Assembly: GCA_964396385.1 (NCBI GenBank)
Contig: CAYNFH010000159.1
Location: 1-16,131, forward strand
Source of the DNA: CAYNFH01 sp964396385
GTDB taxonomy: Bacteria > Armatimonadota > Chthonomonadetes > Chthonomonadales > CAJBBX01
Direction: 5' to 3'
DNA: 16,131 bases
Shown: positions 1 to 7,536 of the stretch, piece after piece
Position numbering within the stretch: position 1 is the stretch's first letter
Layout: each line of letters begins with the position of its first letter
Program-made: the position numbers and the translations under genes
Notes under the pieces: model-generated
Told to the model about the DNA's origin: nothing
The model's input: the letters and a program-made list of their open reading frames with translations, nothing else
Database searches by the model: none

Positions 1-1
1 G

Positions 2-529
2 GGATTTGACCTCTACTGCCAGCTTCTGGCCCAGGCCGTCGCGGAGCTCAAGGGCGTGGAGCCGCAGGACGACACAATCCCACCCGTTGACCTGCCAATC
101 ACGGCCCATATTCCGGATGACTACATTCCGAATGAGGCGGAACGTATATTCTTCTATAAGAGGATGTCTGGCATACGCTCAGAGCAGGACGTGCGGGACC
201 TGCAGGAGGAGATGGAGGATCGGTATGGCGATCCGCCCCGCGCGGTCTGGAACGCCCTGGCCGTGCTCAGGCTGAGGCTCAGGGCGCGGGACGCAGGTAT
301 CGCCTCGATACGGGGTGAAAGGAAGGACGTTACTATCCGGCTGGCGCCGCACGCGCGACTGGCGCCGGATGCCATCAAGCTGCTGACCTACGCCTTCAAG
401 AACCACCGCTTCACTGCCGACTCGGTGGTAGTACCGCTCACCACGCCGAAAGTCCTGGAAGAAGTAGAGGAGATGGTCAAGGTGCTCGAGCGCGCCCTCC
501 AACACGGCAAAGAGCCTGCCCTTCGGTGA
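2..529 (+). CDS. mfd: Transcription-repair coupling factor Mfd, C-terminal part (5' end outside window)
   Basis: Mfd is a cytoplasmic DNA translocase that removes stalled RNA polymerase from damaged DNA and recruits the UvrAB excision machinery. The frame is open from the window edge (codons begin at base 2: GFDLYCQLLAQAV) to a TGA at 527-529, giving about 175 residues. These match the last part of the family: the end of the helicase module (FDLYCQLL..AV.ELKG), then the TRCF domain with a typical IP.DYIPNEAERIFFYKR stretch, D(L)QEEMEDRYGDPP, and the C-terminal domain that follows. The length fits a normal C-terminus. Any Met chosen inside this stretch would be artificial because the true start is upstream. 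The gene ends about 140 nt before pdhA; a hairpin sits in that gap. Identification is by remembered family motifs. Confidence 0.93.
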   Translation, partial: GFDLYCQLLAQAVAELKGVEPQDDTIPPVDLPITAHIPDDYIPNEAERIFFYKRMSGIRSEQDVRDLQEEMEDRYGDPPRAVWNALAVLRLRLRARDAGIASIRGERKDVTIRLAPHARLAPDAIKLLTYAFKNHRFTADSVVVPLTTPKVLEEVEEMVKVLERALQHGKEPALR

Positions 530-551
530 GAAGAGAGACGCTCTGACGGAA

Positions 552-607
552 GACGGGAGACGGAGGACGGACGGAATCTGTCGGTCAACCGTCCTCCGTC
601 CGCCGTC
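552..607. repeat. Imperfect 19-bp hairpin in the mfd-pdhA gap
   Basis: Arms 552-570 and 589-607 are reverse complements except at two positions, around an 18-nt loop. Each arm is made of short units related to GACGGAG/GACGG. No T-run follows, so it is not a textbook rho-independent terminator. It may still stabilise transcript ends or separate mfd from the pdh genes; that is inference. It has the same build as the hairpins in the next two gaps. Confidence 0.75.
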
Positions 608-669
608 ATTCTGAATACGGTATGCTTTCAGATGGTCCAGAGACAGTGGAGTAGCGAGGAAGGAATGTA

Positions 670-1680
670 ATGGCGAAGACGGCTATCAAGGAGCCGGTTC
701 CCGGCGACATTGAACGCAGCGATCTCATCGGCCTCTACAGGCTGATGGTTCTTATAAGACGGTTTGAAGAGTCCACCTACCGGAAGTTCCGAGAGGGCAA
801 GATGGGCGGCTACCTCCACCGTTACGACGGTCAGGAGGCGCTGGTAGCCGGAGTGATCCCGCTGCTGCGGCTGCCCGGCGACTACATCCTGTGCACCTAT
901 CGGGACCACGCCCATGCGCTGGCCTGCGGCACGGATCCCAGAGCCGTGATGGCGGAGCTGCTGGGCAGGGCCACCGGCTGCGCCGGAGGCAAGGGCGGCT
1001 CCATGCACCTCATTGACCCGCAACACGGCTTCCTGGGAGGCGACGGGATTGTGGGTGGGCCGGTCCCCGTCGCCACGGGGGTGGGCTATGCCCTCAAATA
1101 CCGCGGCGGCGATAACATCTGCGTCTGCTACTTTGGCGACGGCGCGATGAACCAGGGCGGCGTTCACGAGGCCATGAACATGGCCGGGCTTTACCGGTTG
1201 CCCATCCTGTATGTCCTGGAGAACAACCAGTACGCGATGGGCACCGCCATCTCTCGCTCTACCGGCCAGCCGGACTTTGTGCTTAAGGCCCGGGCCCACG
1301 GTATCGAGGGTGAGCGCGTGGACGGTATGGACGTGCTCACGGTGCGGGACGCGGCCCAGCGGGCAATCAAGCGCATCCGCGAGACGGGAGCCCCCTTTTT
1401 CTTGGAGATGAACTGCTACCGTTTTGTCGGCCACGGAATTGGGGACGACAATACGCAGGGCTATAAGTTCTACCGCAGTGAGGATGAGTTCGCGGAGTGG
1501 AAGCAGAAGGACCCCATCCCGCGTCTGCGGCAGGTGCTGGAGTCGCGCGGCCTCATGACGGGGGAAGACGCTGAGCGGATTGACGAAGAGTGCCGCCATA
1601 CCGTGGAGGACGCCATCGCCTTCGCCGAGTCCAGCCCCGAGCCCCCGCCGGACAGTCTGTACGAGAACGTCTTTAGTTGA
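670..1680 (+). CDS. pdhA: Pyruvate dehydrogenase-type E1 component, alpha subunit
   Basis: This is the thiamine-diphosphate-binding alpha subunit of an alpha2beta2 2-oxoacid dehydrogenase E1, which decarboxylates pyruvate (or a related 2-oxoacid, or acetoin) and passes the acyl group to the E2 lipoyl arm. The product is 336 aa, normal for the family. Visible motifs are TYRDHAHALACG and GGKGGSMHL (residues about 77-115), the TPP/Mg motif starting GDGAMNQG at 156 and ending NN at 185-186, and the regulatory-loop region RFVGHGIGDDN...YRSEDEF near 255-280. The ATG at 670 follows the purine-rich site GAGGAAGGA (656-664) by 5 nt. pdhB and pdhC follow on the same strand. Substrate is not proven: acetoin dehydrogenase (acoA) is close in sequence, but the adjoining E1-beta and E2 fit either. 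The stop codon lies inside the left arm of the next hairpin. Confidence 0.92.
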   Translation: MAKTAIKEPVPGDIERSDLIGLYRLMVLIRRFEESTYRKFREGKMGGYLHRYDGQEALVAGVIPLLRLPGDYILCTYRDHAHALACGTDPRAVMAELLGRATGCAGGKGGSMHLIDPQHGFLGGDGIVGGPVPVATGVGYALKYRGGDNICVCYFGDGAMNQGGVHEAMNMAGLYRLPILYVLENNQYAMGTAISRSTGQPDFVLKARAHGIEGERVDGMDVLTVRDAAQRAIKRIRETGAPFFLEMNCYRFVGHGIGDDNTQGYKFYRSEDEFAEWKQKDPIPRLRQVLESRGLMTGEDAERIDEECRHTVEDAIAFAESSPEPPPDSLYENVFS

Positions 1681-1733
1681 TGGTTGATGGTTGATGGACC
1701 GGATTCCGGAGCCATCAACCATCAACCATCAAC
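1676..1733. repeat. Perfect 22-bp heptad-repeat hairpin between pdhA and pdhB
   Basis: The left arm 1677-1697 is (TTGATGG)x3 and the right arm 1712-1732 is its exact reverse complement, (CCATCAA)x3; bases 1676 and 1733 add one more pair. The 14-nt loop contains the small inverted repeat CCGGA-T-TCCGG. The pdhA stop (1678-1680) lies in the left arm, and the pdhB ribosome-binding site starts 2 nt after the structure. No T-run follows. An operon-internal element acting on mRNA stability or translation is possible but unproven. Confidence 0.9.
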
Positions 1734-1743
1734 CGGAGCTCCC

Positions 1744-2721
1744 ATGCCTTCAATGCGATATCAGGAAGCGCTCCGTCTGGCCATGACGGAGGAGATGGAG
1801 CGCGACCCCAATGTGTTTATCTTCGGCGAGGAGGTGGGCCAGTACCAGGGTACCTACCGCGTCACCGAGGGGTTACTGCAGAAGTTCGGCCCCAAGCGTG
1901 TGGTGGACACCCCCATCAGCGAGATTGGCATTGCGGGGATGGCCACCGGCGCCGCCATGGCGGGGCTGCGGCCCATTGCCGAGTTCATGACGTGGTCCTT
2001 CGCCCTGGAGGCCATGGACCAGCTTGTGAACCACGCCGCCAAGATCACCTACATGTCCGGCGGCCGCATACACTGCCCTGTGGTGTTCCGCGGCCCCGCC
2101 GGCGTAGGCACGCAGCTTTCGGCCCAGCACTCCCAGAGCCTGGAGTCCTGGTACTCCCACACACCGGGATTCAAGGTGGCGCTGCCCGCCACGCCCGCGG
2201 ACGCGAAGGGGCTGCTGAAGACCGCTATCCGCGACCCCAACCCCGTCATCTTCATGGAGAATGCCGGCATGTACGGCCAGCGAGGCGAGGTGCCGGACGA
2301 TCCCGAATTCACGGTACCTTTCGGCCAGGCGGCCGTACGACGGGAAGGATCTCACGTCACACTCGTCGCCTACTCCGCCATGGTGCCCAAGTGCCTCAAG
2401 GCGGCCGAAGCACTGGCGAAGGACGGAGTCGAGTGTGAGGTCATAGACCTGCGGACGCTGGTGCCCCTGGACATGGAGGCGGTGGTGCGCTCCGTGCGCA
2501 AGACCCACCGCGCGGTCGTGTGCCAGGAGGAGTGGCGCAACGTGAGCATGGTCTCCGAGCTGGCCGCCCGCATCTACGAGATGGCCTTCGACGAGCTGGA
2601 CGCGCCGGTGGAGCGCGTGGGCGGCGCGGATGTCCCGATGCCCTACGCTAAGAACCTGGAGCGAGCCGCCATCCCGCACGAAGAGGACGTGATTGCCGCC
2701 GCCAGAAGAACGCTTGCTTAG
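1744..2721 (+). CDS. pdhB: Pyruvate dehydrogenase-type E1 component, beta subunit
   Basis: Beta subunit of the E1 heterotetramer; it completes the TPP active site and contacts E2. The frame is open upstream to 1684, but the ATG at 1744 is chosen because GGAG (1735-1738) lies 5 nt before it and the upstream 20 codons are the hairpin repeat read as protein. This gives 325 aa, the usual size. Family segments seen in order: MRYQEALRLAMTEEMERDP, FGEEVGQYQGTYRVTEGL, DTPISEIGIAGMATGAAMAG, FRGPAGVGTQLSAQHSQSLE, PGFKVALPATPADAKGLL, then the C-terminal transketolase-type domain with VIDLRTLVPLDMEAV and VPMPYAKNLERA. It sits between E1-alpha and E2 in one orientation, so co-transcription is likely. Paralogues in acetoin or branched-chain complexes are the alternatives. 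Confidence 0.92.
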   Translation: MPSMRYQEALRLAMTEEMERDPNVFIFGEEVGQYQGTYRVTEGLLQKFGPKRVVDTPISEIGIAGMATGAAMAGLRPIAEFMTWSFALEAMDQLVNHAAKITYMSGGRIHCPVVFRGPAGVGTQLSAQHSQSLESWYSHTPGFKVALPATPADAKGLLKTAIRDPNPVIFMENAGMYGQRGEVPDDPEFTVPFGQAAVRREGSHVTLVAYSAMVPKCLKAAEALAKDGVECEVIDLRTLVPLDMEAVVRSVRKTHRAVVCQEEWRNVSMVSELAARIYEMAFDELDAPVERVGGADVPMPYAKNLERAAIPHEEDVIAAARRTLA

Positions 2722-2760
2722 GTGAGAGGTGAGTCCGGATCTGGCTCTCACCTCTCACCT
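2720..2760. repeat. Perfect 14-bp hairpin between pdhB and pdhC
   Basis: Arms 2720-2733 (AGGTGAGAGGTGAG) and 2747-2760 (CTCACCTCTCACCT) are exact reverse complements around a 13-nt loop. Each arm is a near-tandem of GGTGAG. It overlaps the pdhB stop codon (2719-2721) and ends 4 nt before the pdhC ribosome-binding site. No T-run follows. Same layout as the pdhA-pdhB hairpin but unrelated sequence. Confidence 0.88.
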
Positions 2761-2776
2761 TTCCTAAGGAGTGCCG

Positions 2777-4135
2777 ATGTCCGAAGTTCGGATGCCGAAG
2801 ATGGGCGACGGGATGGAGGAAGGGACCATCCTGCGCTGGATGAAGCACGAAGGCGAGACGGTCTCCGTGGACGAGCCCATCGCCGAGATAGAGACCGATA
2901 AGGCCAACGTGGAGATGCCGGCCGAGGAGTCCGGCACCATCACGCGCATCGTCGTCAAGGAAGGACAGACCGTCCCGGTCGGCGCCGTGATCGCGGAGAT
3001 CAACGGCGTCGGCGACGCGGGGAAGGGGGCTCGGAGCCCCGCTTCCGCCCCGGACCGCGTCACTACCGGCGAAGGCGGAACGCCCGGTCCCGGCGAGCCG
3101 CAGACAACAACACCTCCACCTCCGCAGCCCGCTGAGCACGCGGCCCCACCCGCGGAGGCGGGGCCTTCCGCGGAGCGCGTCAAGGCCACTCCGCTCGCTC
3201 GGAGGATGGCGCGGGAAGCGGGTATCGATCTCGCCCTCATCCAGGGCACGGGCCCCGGCGGTCAGATCCGCCAGCGCGACGTGCAGGCTTTCATAGACCG
3301 CGGAGGCAAGCCGGGAGGCCTGCCCAGCATCGCCTCGGAGCTGCCGAAGGTGACGAGTGCCACACCCGCTGCCGCGGCGGCCACGGAAGCGCCGTCCTCA
3401 ACCACGCCTGCACGCGAGGCGCCCAGGCCGGCCGTGCCGTCGCTCACCGGGCGCGATGTCAAAGTATCCAAGATGCGGGCCGCCATCGCCCGGCGCACCG
3501 TTCTGAGCAAGCAGACCGTCCCCCACTTCTACGTGACCATGGCGATTGAGATGGACCGCGCTCTGGGCCTGCTGGATGCCATGAACGCCACCGCCACGCC
3601 GGAAACCAAGATCACCGTCAACGACCTGATCGTGAAGGCCGCCGCGGGGGCGCTCGCCAAGTTCCCGGACGTGAACGCTTCGTGGGTGCCGGACGACACC
3701 ATCCGCTACTACGAAATGATCAACATCAGCATCGCCGTCCCCACGGACCAGGGCCTCACCATGCCGGTCATCACGGACTGCGGCCGCAAAACGCTGCGCC
3801 AGGTCTCCCAGGATGCCAAGCGCCTCATCGCGCGCGCCCGCGCGGGTCAGATAACGCCACAGGAGATGTCCGGCGGCACTTTCAGCGTGAGCAACATGGG
3901 GATGCTGGGCGTGGAATCGTTCTCGGCCATCATCAATCCGCCGGAGTCCGCTATCCTGGCGGTAGGATCTTCGCTGCCGGAAGTAGTAGTTGGGGAGGAA
4001 GGGGAGTTCGTGGTGCGCTCCCGGATGCGTGTAACGCTCTCCTGCGACCACCGCACCGTGGACGGCGCTCTCGGCGCACGCTTCCTGGGCGAGGTCCGCA
4101 GGCTCCTGGAATCGCCCCTCGAGCTGTTGGCGTAG
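2777..4135 (+). CDS. pdhC: Dihydrolipoamide acyltransferase, E2 of the dehydrogenase complex
   Basis: E2 forms the core of the complex and transfers the acyl group from E1 to CoA by a swinging lipoyl arm. The ATG at 2777 is chosen: TAAGGA (2765-2770) is 6 nt upstream, while the GTG at 2771 would touch the site. The product is 452 aa. One lipoyl domain (about 1-77) carries the lipoylated lysine K42 in ETDKANVEMP. A Pro/Ala-rich linker (about 78-134) leads to the peripheral subunit-binding domain (about 136-173; GTGPGGQIRQRDVQAFI). A second Ala/Pro linker leads to the catalytic domain (about 225-452) with the active-site motif H425-R-T-V-D429-G. Third gene of the cluster; E3 (dihydrolipoamide dehydrogenase) is absent here and would be encoded elsewhere. 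A short hairpin follows the stop. Confidence 0.93.
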   Translation: MSEVRMPKMGDGMEEGTILRWMKHEGETVSVDEPIAEIETDKANVEMPAEESGTITRIVVKEGQTVPVGAVIAEINGVGDAGKGARSPASAPDRVTTGEGGTPGPGEPQTTTPPPPQPAEHAAPPAEAGPSAERVKATPLARRMAREAGIDLALIQGTGPGGQIRQRDVQAFIDRGGKPGGLPSIASELPKVTSATPAAAAATEAPSSTTPAREAPRPAVPSLTGRDVKVSKMRAAIARRTVLSKQTVPHFYVTMAIEMDRALGLLDAMNATATPETKITVNDLIVKAAAGALAKFPDVNASWVPDDTIRYYEMINISIAVPTDQGLTMPVITDCGRKTLRQVSQDAKRLIARARAGQITPQEMSGGTFSVSNMGMLGVESFSAIINPPESAILAVGSSLPEVVVGEEGEFVVRSRMRVTLSCDHRTVDGALGARFLGEVRRLLESPLELLA

Positions 4136-4138
4136 TTC

Positions 4139-4159
4139 CCCCTCCTTCGTAAGGAGGGG
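4139..4159 (+). terminator. Hairpin just after pdhC, possible terminator or REP-like repeat
   Basis: CCCCTCCTT (4139-4147) and AAGGAGGGG (4151-4159) form a perfect 9-bp stem with a 3-nt loop, beginning 4 nt after the pdhC stop. What follows (TTAGGGAGAG) is not a T-run, so rho-independent termination is doubtful. The wording resembles the short dispersed repeats seen downstream of genes in many GC-rich genomes. Confidence is for the hairpin as a 3'-end element. Confidence 0.45.
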
Positions 4160-4739
4160 TTAGGGAGAGATAAGCCCGAAAGTCCGGCCGGCACAAACAT
4201 GGCGCCGGCCGGACAAGTCACGCCCTCTAGGCGCGGCAGGCTGCGGCGGGTGGGGACTCTGTACCCGGGGCCACGACCGGGTACCCACGCTCCTCATCCT
4301 GTCTCTCGCCCCAAGGGCCGCCGCTAGCCTGGCAGGAGGCACAACCGGTGAGCATGGCAATGCGGAGACCGGGTTGTGAGATTCGTTTCCAGGGCGGCGA
4401 TCGGGTTAGCGCATACCCCTTCTCAATCGAGTGGCCCGGGCGCTCCGGCCAGGGAAGGCCCGGGCCACTCCATTCGGAGAAGGCGTGTGGGTACACGCGC
4501 TGTTAGTTTCGCGGGTCCGTCCTCCTCCGCCTCCTGGCGATTCCTCCGGACTCGGCCGCGCCAGCGCAGTTTAGCCCGCCTCATCGACCCTCCGGACGGC
4601 GGTTACGCACCGGAATCCCGCCGGAAACGTACATAATCGCACAGAGAGCGCCCAGGTCAGGCCGTTCTTATGCACAGATAGGGCGTATCTCGCCAATTGG
4701 CAGTCTCACTTCGGCTCCGCCGGGCCGCAACAAAGAATC
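4160..4739. other. Gene-free stretch rich in GC hairpins
   Basis: No reading frame here has a convincing protein or start site. It holds several perfect or near-perfect stems: 4182-4192 with 4204-4214 (11 bp), 4261-4268 with 4277-4284 (8 bp), 4340-4349 with 4368-4378 (10 bp, one bulge), 4429-4441 with 4458-4470 (13 bp) and 4483-4488 with 4493-4498 (6 bp, 4-nt loop). I compared it by eye with RNase P RNA, tmRNA, SRP RNA and common riboswitch cores and found no match. It could be a structured leader or non-coding RNA, or a cluster of small repeats. Both flanking genes are on the + strand. Confidence 0.5.
4418..4483. repeat. Two-tier hairpin, 7 bp + 13 bp
   Basis: CCTTCTC (4418-4424) pairs with GAGAAGG (4477-4483), and inside it GAGTGGCCCGGGC (4429-4441) pairs perfectly with GCCCGGGCCACTC (4458-4470) around a 16-nt loop. 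Short unpaired stretches of 4 and 6 nt separate the two stems. It is the strongest structure in the pdhC-permease gap. No T-run follows it. Function unknown. Confidence 0.7.
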
Positions 4740-7436
4740 GTGCGATTTTCCCTTCCCAGGCGCCACTTGAATCTCCTCCTGGACTCCTCCAACTGGCAGG
4801 ACAACCCGTTCGCCGCCCGGGACATGCGCCGCGACGCCAAGCGCGGGCAGCCCGCGAAGACTTACGGCTGGATGCTCTCACTGATGCTCGCGTCCGCGAC
4901 CGGCGCGGCGGCGCTCATCTCGCTGCTGTGGGAACATGAGATGGGCATTCCGTGGTTCGCCGGGGCATCCATAGGGACTGCCCTCTGCGTCGCTGTCTGC
5001 GGGATCCACGCCATCTTCGTCCAGGGCGCCTCCCAGGCTCTCAGTCAGAGCCGCATCCAGCAGGAGCAGCAGCGCCACACGCTCCAGGCGGTCCTCCTCC
5101 TGCCCACGCCGCCGCTTCAGATGGTGGCCCAGCAGTGCGTCTACCCCTGGCTCGCCGCCATGCGGTTGGCGCTGGCCGGGCTGCCGTTCTATGCTCTCTC
5201 CGTGGCCGTCGGCGGCCTCTCCTGGGCCGACGTGCTCCTGCTCTACGTAGTCTTTGCCGGCCTATCGGTCACGGTGCCGAACTGCCGGGCGCCCGCTCTG
5301 GCCGACGCGGCGGCGACGCCAGGTGCGACGCAGTCCGGGACGGGCACGACCACCGCCAGCGCTAACCAGAGCAGCTCGGGAGGCGCGGCCGCCATGGTCT
5401 GGATGTCACTGGGCGTCATCGCCGTCCTGCTCCTGGCGCTGATGAGCGGCCGGAGCATTCCCGCCACCTACGCGCACCTCCACCACTACATTCCCGCACG
5501 CGTGCTGGACCTCTTGCCGGCCGTCTTCCTCTCCTGGCCCCTCGTCCTGGCGCGCGCCCTCGTGACGCCGTTCGATTGGTACTCCCTCCCGCTCCCGCCG
5601 GGTCTCTTCGCGGTGCCGCTCTTCCTCCTGGGCCGTTACGCGCAGGCGCTGCGATCCAGCCAGTACCTGCAGGTCTCCACCTATCGAGACCTGGCATTCC
5701 TCGAAACTTTCCTGCCGCGCATCCGGCTTCAGGGGTGCCTCACGCTGGCCTGGATCTTCATCGGCCTGGGGTATCTCTGGCGGTGGGCTGTAAGGGATCA
5801 GGCCCTGGCGCTGCTGGTCCCGATAACCGGACCGGCGGATGGCCTGGGTGGCTTCCTCTTCCTGGCGCTGGTAGTGACCGGCTGGCGCGTGATGGCTCGG
5901 GCGGCCACCATCGGCGGCCTGCTGGCCTCGCCCTCGTCCGGCCGTACGCGGGTCCGCAGATTGGTGGTTCGGCAGACTACTCTCCCCGCCGCGATCCGGT
6001 TTGTGGCGGAGCCGTTCTGCTCTCTGGCCTGTTTCTGCCTCGCGGCCTGTCTCCTCTCCCGCACGAACGGCTTCGACCCGCAGGTCCTGGCACTCGCCGG
6101 GCAATTGGTCGCCGTGATCCTCGCCGGAGCGACGCTCAGCTTCGCTCTGCTCCGCATCCGCGTCCCGCTCATCCTGTTCGCGCCTGTGCTGGTGCTGGTG
6201 GTGCTGCAGGGACCGCCGGAGCTCCGTCCCCTGGCGGCGCTCAGCCCCACTCTGGGTATGTTGGCCCGGGCCGATCCGCGCATCTTTCTTTCGCTGCCCC
6301 TGGGCGGCTCACCGCTCTACCAGCTTTTCCGGCACGCACCGCTCTGGTGGACCTGGCCCGTGGTCTGTGGCTCCGTCGGAGCCATCGTGCTCCTCTGGTC
6401 CTCCTCCCGCGGTCACGCATCTGAATCCTCACCCTTTCACCCCTTCACCCCCTCACCCCCTCAGGTTCTTGACCCCACCCTCTACGGCTCCGAGCCGTTC
6501 ATGGACGGGCTGCTGCCCACCCCGGAGCAGGCAGCCGCGGCGCGCAAGGAGCACCCTCCCCTGGCACAACGGATCATCCACGCGGTGGAGCGGATGGGAG
6601 ACAACGCAATTGCGGTGAGAGAGGTGAGAACGCGGCTGCGCGGGCGGCTGGGGCCAACCGAGTTCCGCTGGCGCCTGATGTTCTTCGCCGTCGCCACGGT
6701 CGCTTTGATCGCCCTCCCGGGGATCACGCAGCGGTACGGCTTCCTGGCAGTTCCACTCTTCGGGTTTCGGCGGGGCGCGTCTCCACCCGAGGCGTACCTG
6801 CTGGGATGCTTCTACCTTGCTATGCTGTGGATGGCGCTGGGGGCGGGATTGGGCATCATGCCGTTCATCTTCGCGCCGGAGCGGGAGCGTTCCACCCTGG
6901 GGTTCCTGCTCACCACCCCCATGCGCTCGCGGGACATTGTCGGCGGCAAGCTGTTGGGCCTCCTCCTGCCGCAGGCCCTGCCCCTGGTGTTCCTATCGCT
7001 GTGGACGCTGGGGCTCACCCTCATGGGCCTGCCCGCGCTGGGCGGAGCCGGAATTCGCGCGTGGGTGGAGGCGGTGACGGCGGCATTCGGGCTGATGCTC
7101 AGCTCCGCCTCCGGGTCCGTGGCGATGGCGGCGCTCTTCCCCCGGCGCCTGAGCCAGTTGGGGTGCGGAGTTGTGCTCTACCTGGTGATCTACCAGCTCC
7201 CGATCCAGGCCGTCTCCATGACGCTCCGGACCGCCTGGCGGGGCCGGCGACCAAGGCGCCTGGCGGCGGGAGCGGGCCGGCTTGCATTGCCGGTGATAAC
7301 CGCGCCGGCGCTCTGGCTCTGGCTGCTGACGGTGTGCCTGCTCTTCACGGTGGTGTGCCTGGGGCTAGCCACCTGGAGCATCCGGCGCATGCGCCGCCGC
7401 GACATCGACTTCGGCGCGGCTAAGGTGGAGAACTGA
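4740..7436 (+). CDS. Very large membrane protein: tandem ABC-2-type permease halves
   Basis: An 898-aa protein with many hydrophobic segments, probably an inner-membrane exporter subunit. Two parts repeat the ABC-2 permease layout. Near the N-terminus DNPFAARDMR (21-30) is followed by EQQRHTLQAVLLLPTPP (about 109-125). In the C-terminal third DNAIAVREVR (about 620) is followed by ERERSTLGFLLTTPMRS (714-730). The latter is the classic cytoplasmic motif of ABC-2 permeases, next to which the ATPase docks. A Ser/Pro/Thr-rich linker (about 560-577) precedes the C half. ABC-2 permeases are usually 250-500 aa, so this looks like a fusion or internal duplication. No ATPase gene is adjacent. The GTG at 4740 lacks a clear ribosome-binding site; TTG at 4767 or another nearby codon is possible. 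Substrate unknown. Confidence 0.75.
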   Translation: MRFSLPRRHLNLLLDSSNWQDNPFAARDMRRDAKRGQPAKTYGWMLSLMLASATGAAALISLLWEHEMGIPWFAGASIGTALCVAVCGIHAIFVQGASQALSQSRIQQEQQRHTLQAVLLLPTPPLQMVAQQCVYPWLAAMRLALAGLPFYALSVAVGGLSWADVLLLYVVFAGLSVTVPNCRAPALADAAATPGATQSGTGTTTASANQSSSGGAAAMVWMSLGVIAVLLLALMSGRSIPATYAHLHHYIPARVLDLLPAVFLSWPLVLARALVTPFDWYSLPLPPGLFAVPLFLLGRYAQALRSSQYLQVSTYRDLAFLETFLPRIRLQGCLTLAWIFIGLGYLWRWAVRDQALALLVPITGPADGLGGFLFLALVVTGWRVMARAATIGGLLASPSSGRTRVRRLVVRQTTLPAAIRFVAEPFCSLACFCLAACLLSRTNGFDPQVLALAGQLVAVILAGATLSFALLRIRVPLILFAPVLVLVVLQGPPELRPLAALSPTLGMLARADPRIFLSLPLGGSPLYQLFRHAPLWWTWPVVCGSVGAIVLLWSSSRGHASESSPFHPFTPSPPQVLDPTLYGSEPFMDGLLPTPEQAAAARKEHPPLAQRIIHAVERMGDNAIAVREVRTRLRGRLGPTEFRWRLMFFAVATVALIALPGITQRYGFLAVPLFGFRRGASPPEAYLLGCFYLAMLWMALGAGLGIMPFIFAPERERSTLGFLLTTPMRSRDIVGGKLLGLLLPQALPLVFLSLWTLGLTLMGLPALGGAGIRAWVEAVTAAFGLMLSSASGSVAMAALFPRRLSQLGCGVVLYLVIYQLPIQAVSMTLRTAWRGRRPRRLAAGAGRLALPVITAPALWLWLLTVCLLFTVVCLGLATWSIRRMRRRDIDFGAAKVEN

Positions 7437-7536
7437 TCCTGCGTGTCAGGGGAACTTGATGAGCTGGCGGAACGTCTCGGTTTGTGATTTCCGGCCGGCC
7501 ACACTCCACTTGATCAGCCGGCCACGGGAGGAACCG

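Noticed and set aside
1873..2751. Long minus-strand open frame opposite pdhB
   Set aside because: Antisense shadow of a GC-rich gene; no family motif, no start signal.
3398..4051. Long minus-strand open frame opposite pdhC
   Set aside because: Antisense shadow of the E2 catalytic domain; His/Arg/Gly-rich without structure.
4182..4500. RNase P RNA, tmRNA, SRP RNA or a known riboswitch
   Set aside because: None of the conserved core sequences I know for these RNAs could be found on the strand read; an Rfam search is needed to be sure.
4227..4636. Short frames on both strands in the pdhC-permease gap
   Set aside because: No ribosome-binding site, no protein-like composition; they run through the hairpins.
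5406..6104. 232-codon minus-strand frame inside the permease gene
   Set aside because: Strongly Glu/Arg/Gln-rich shadow of hydrophobic codons on the other strand.
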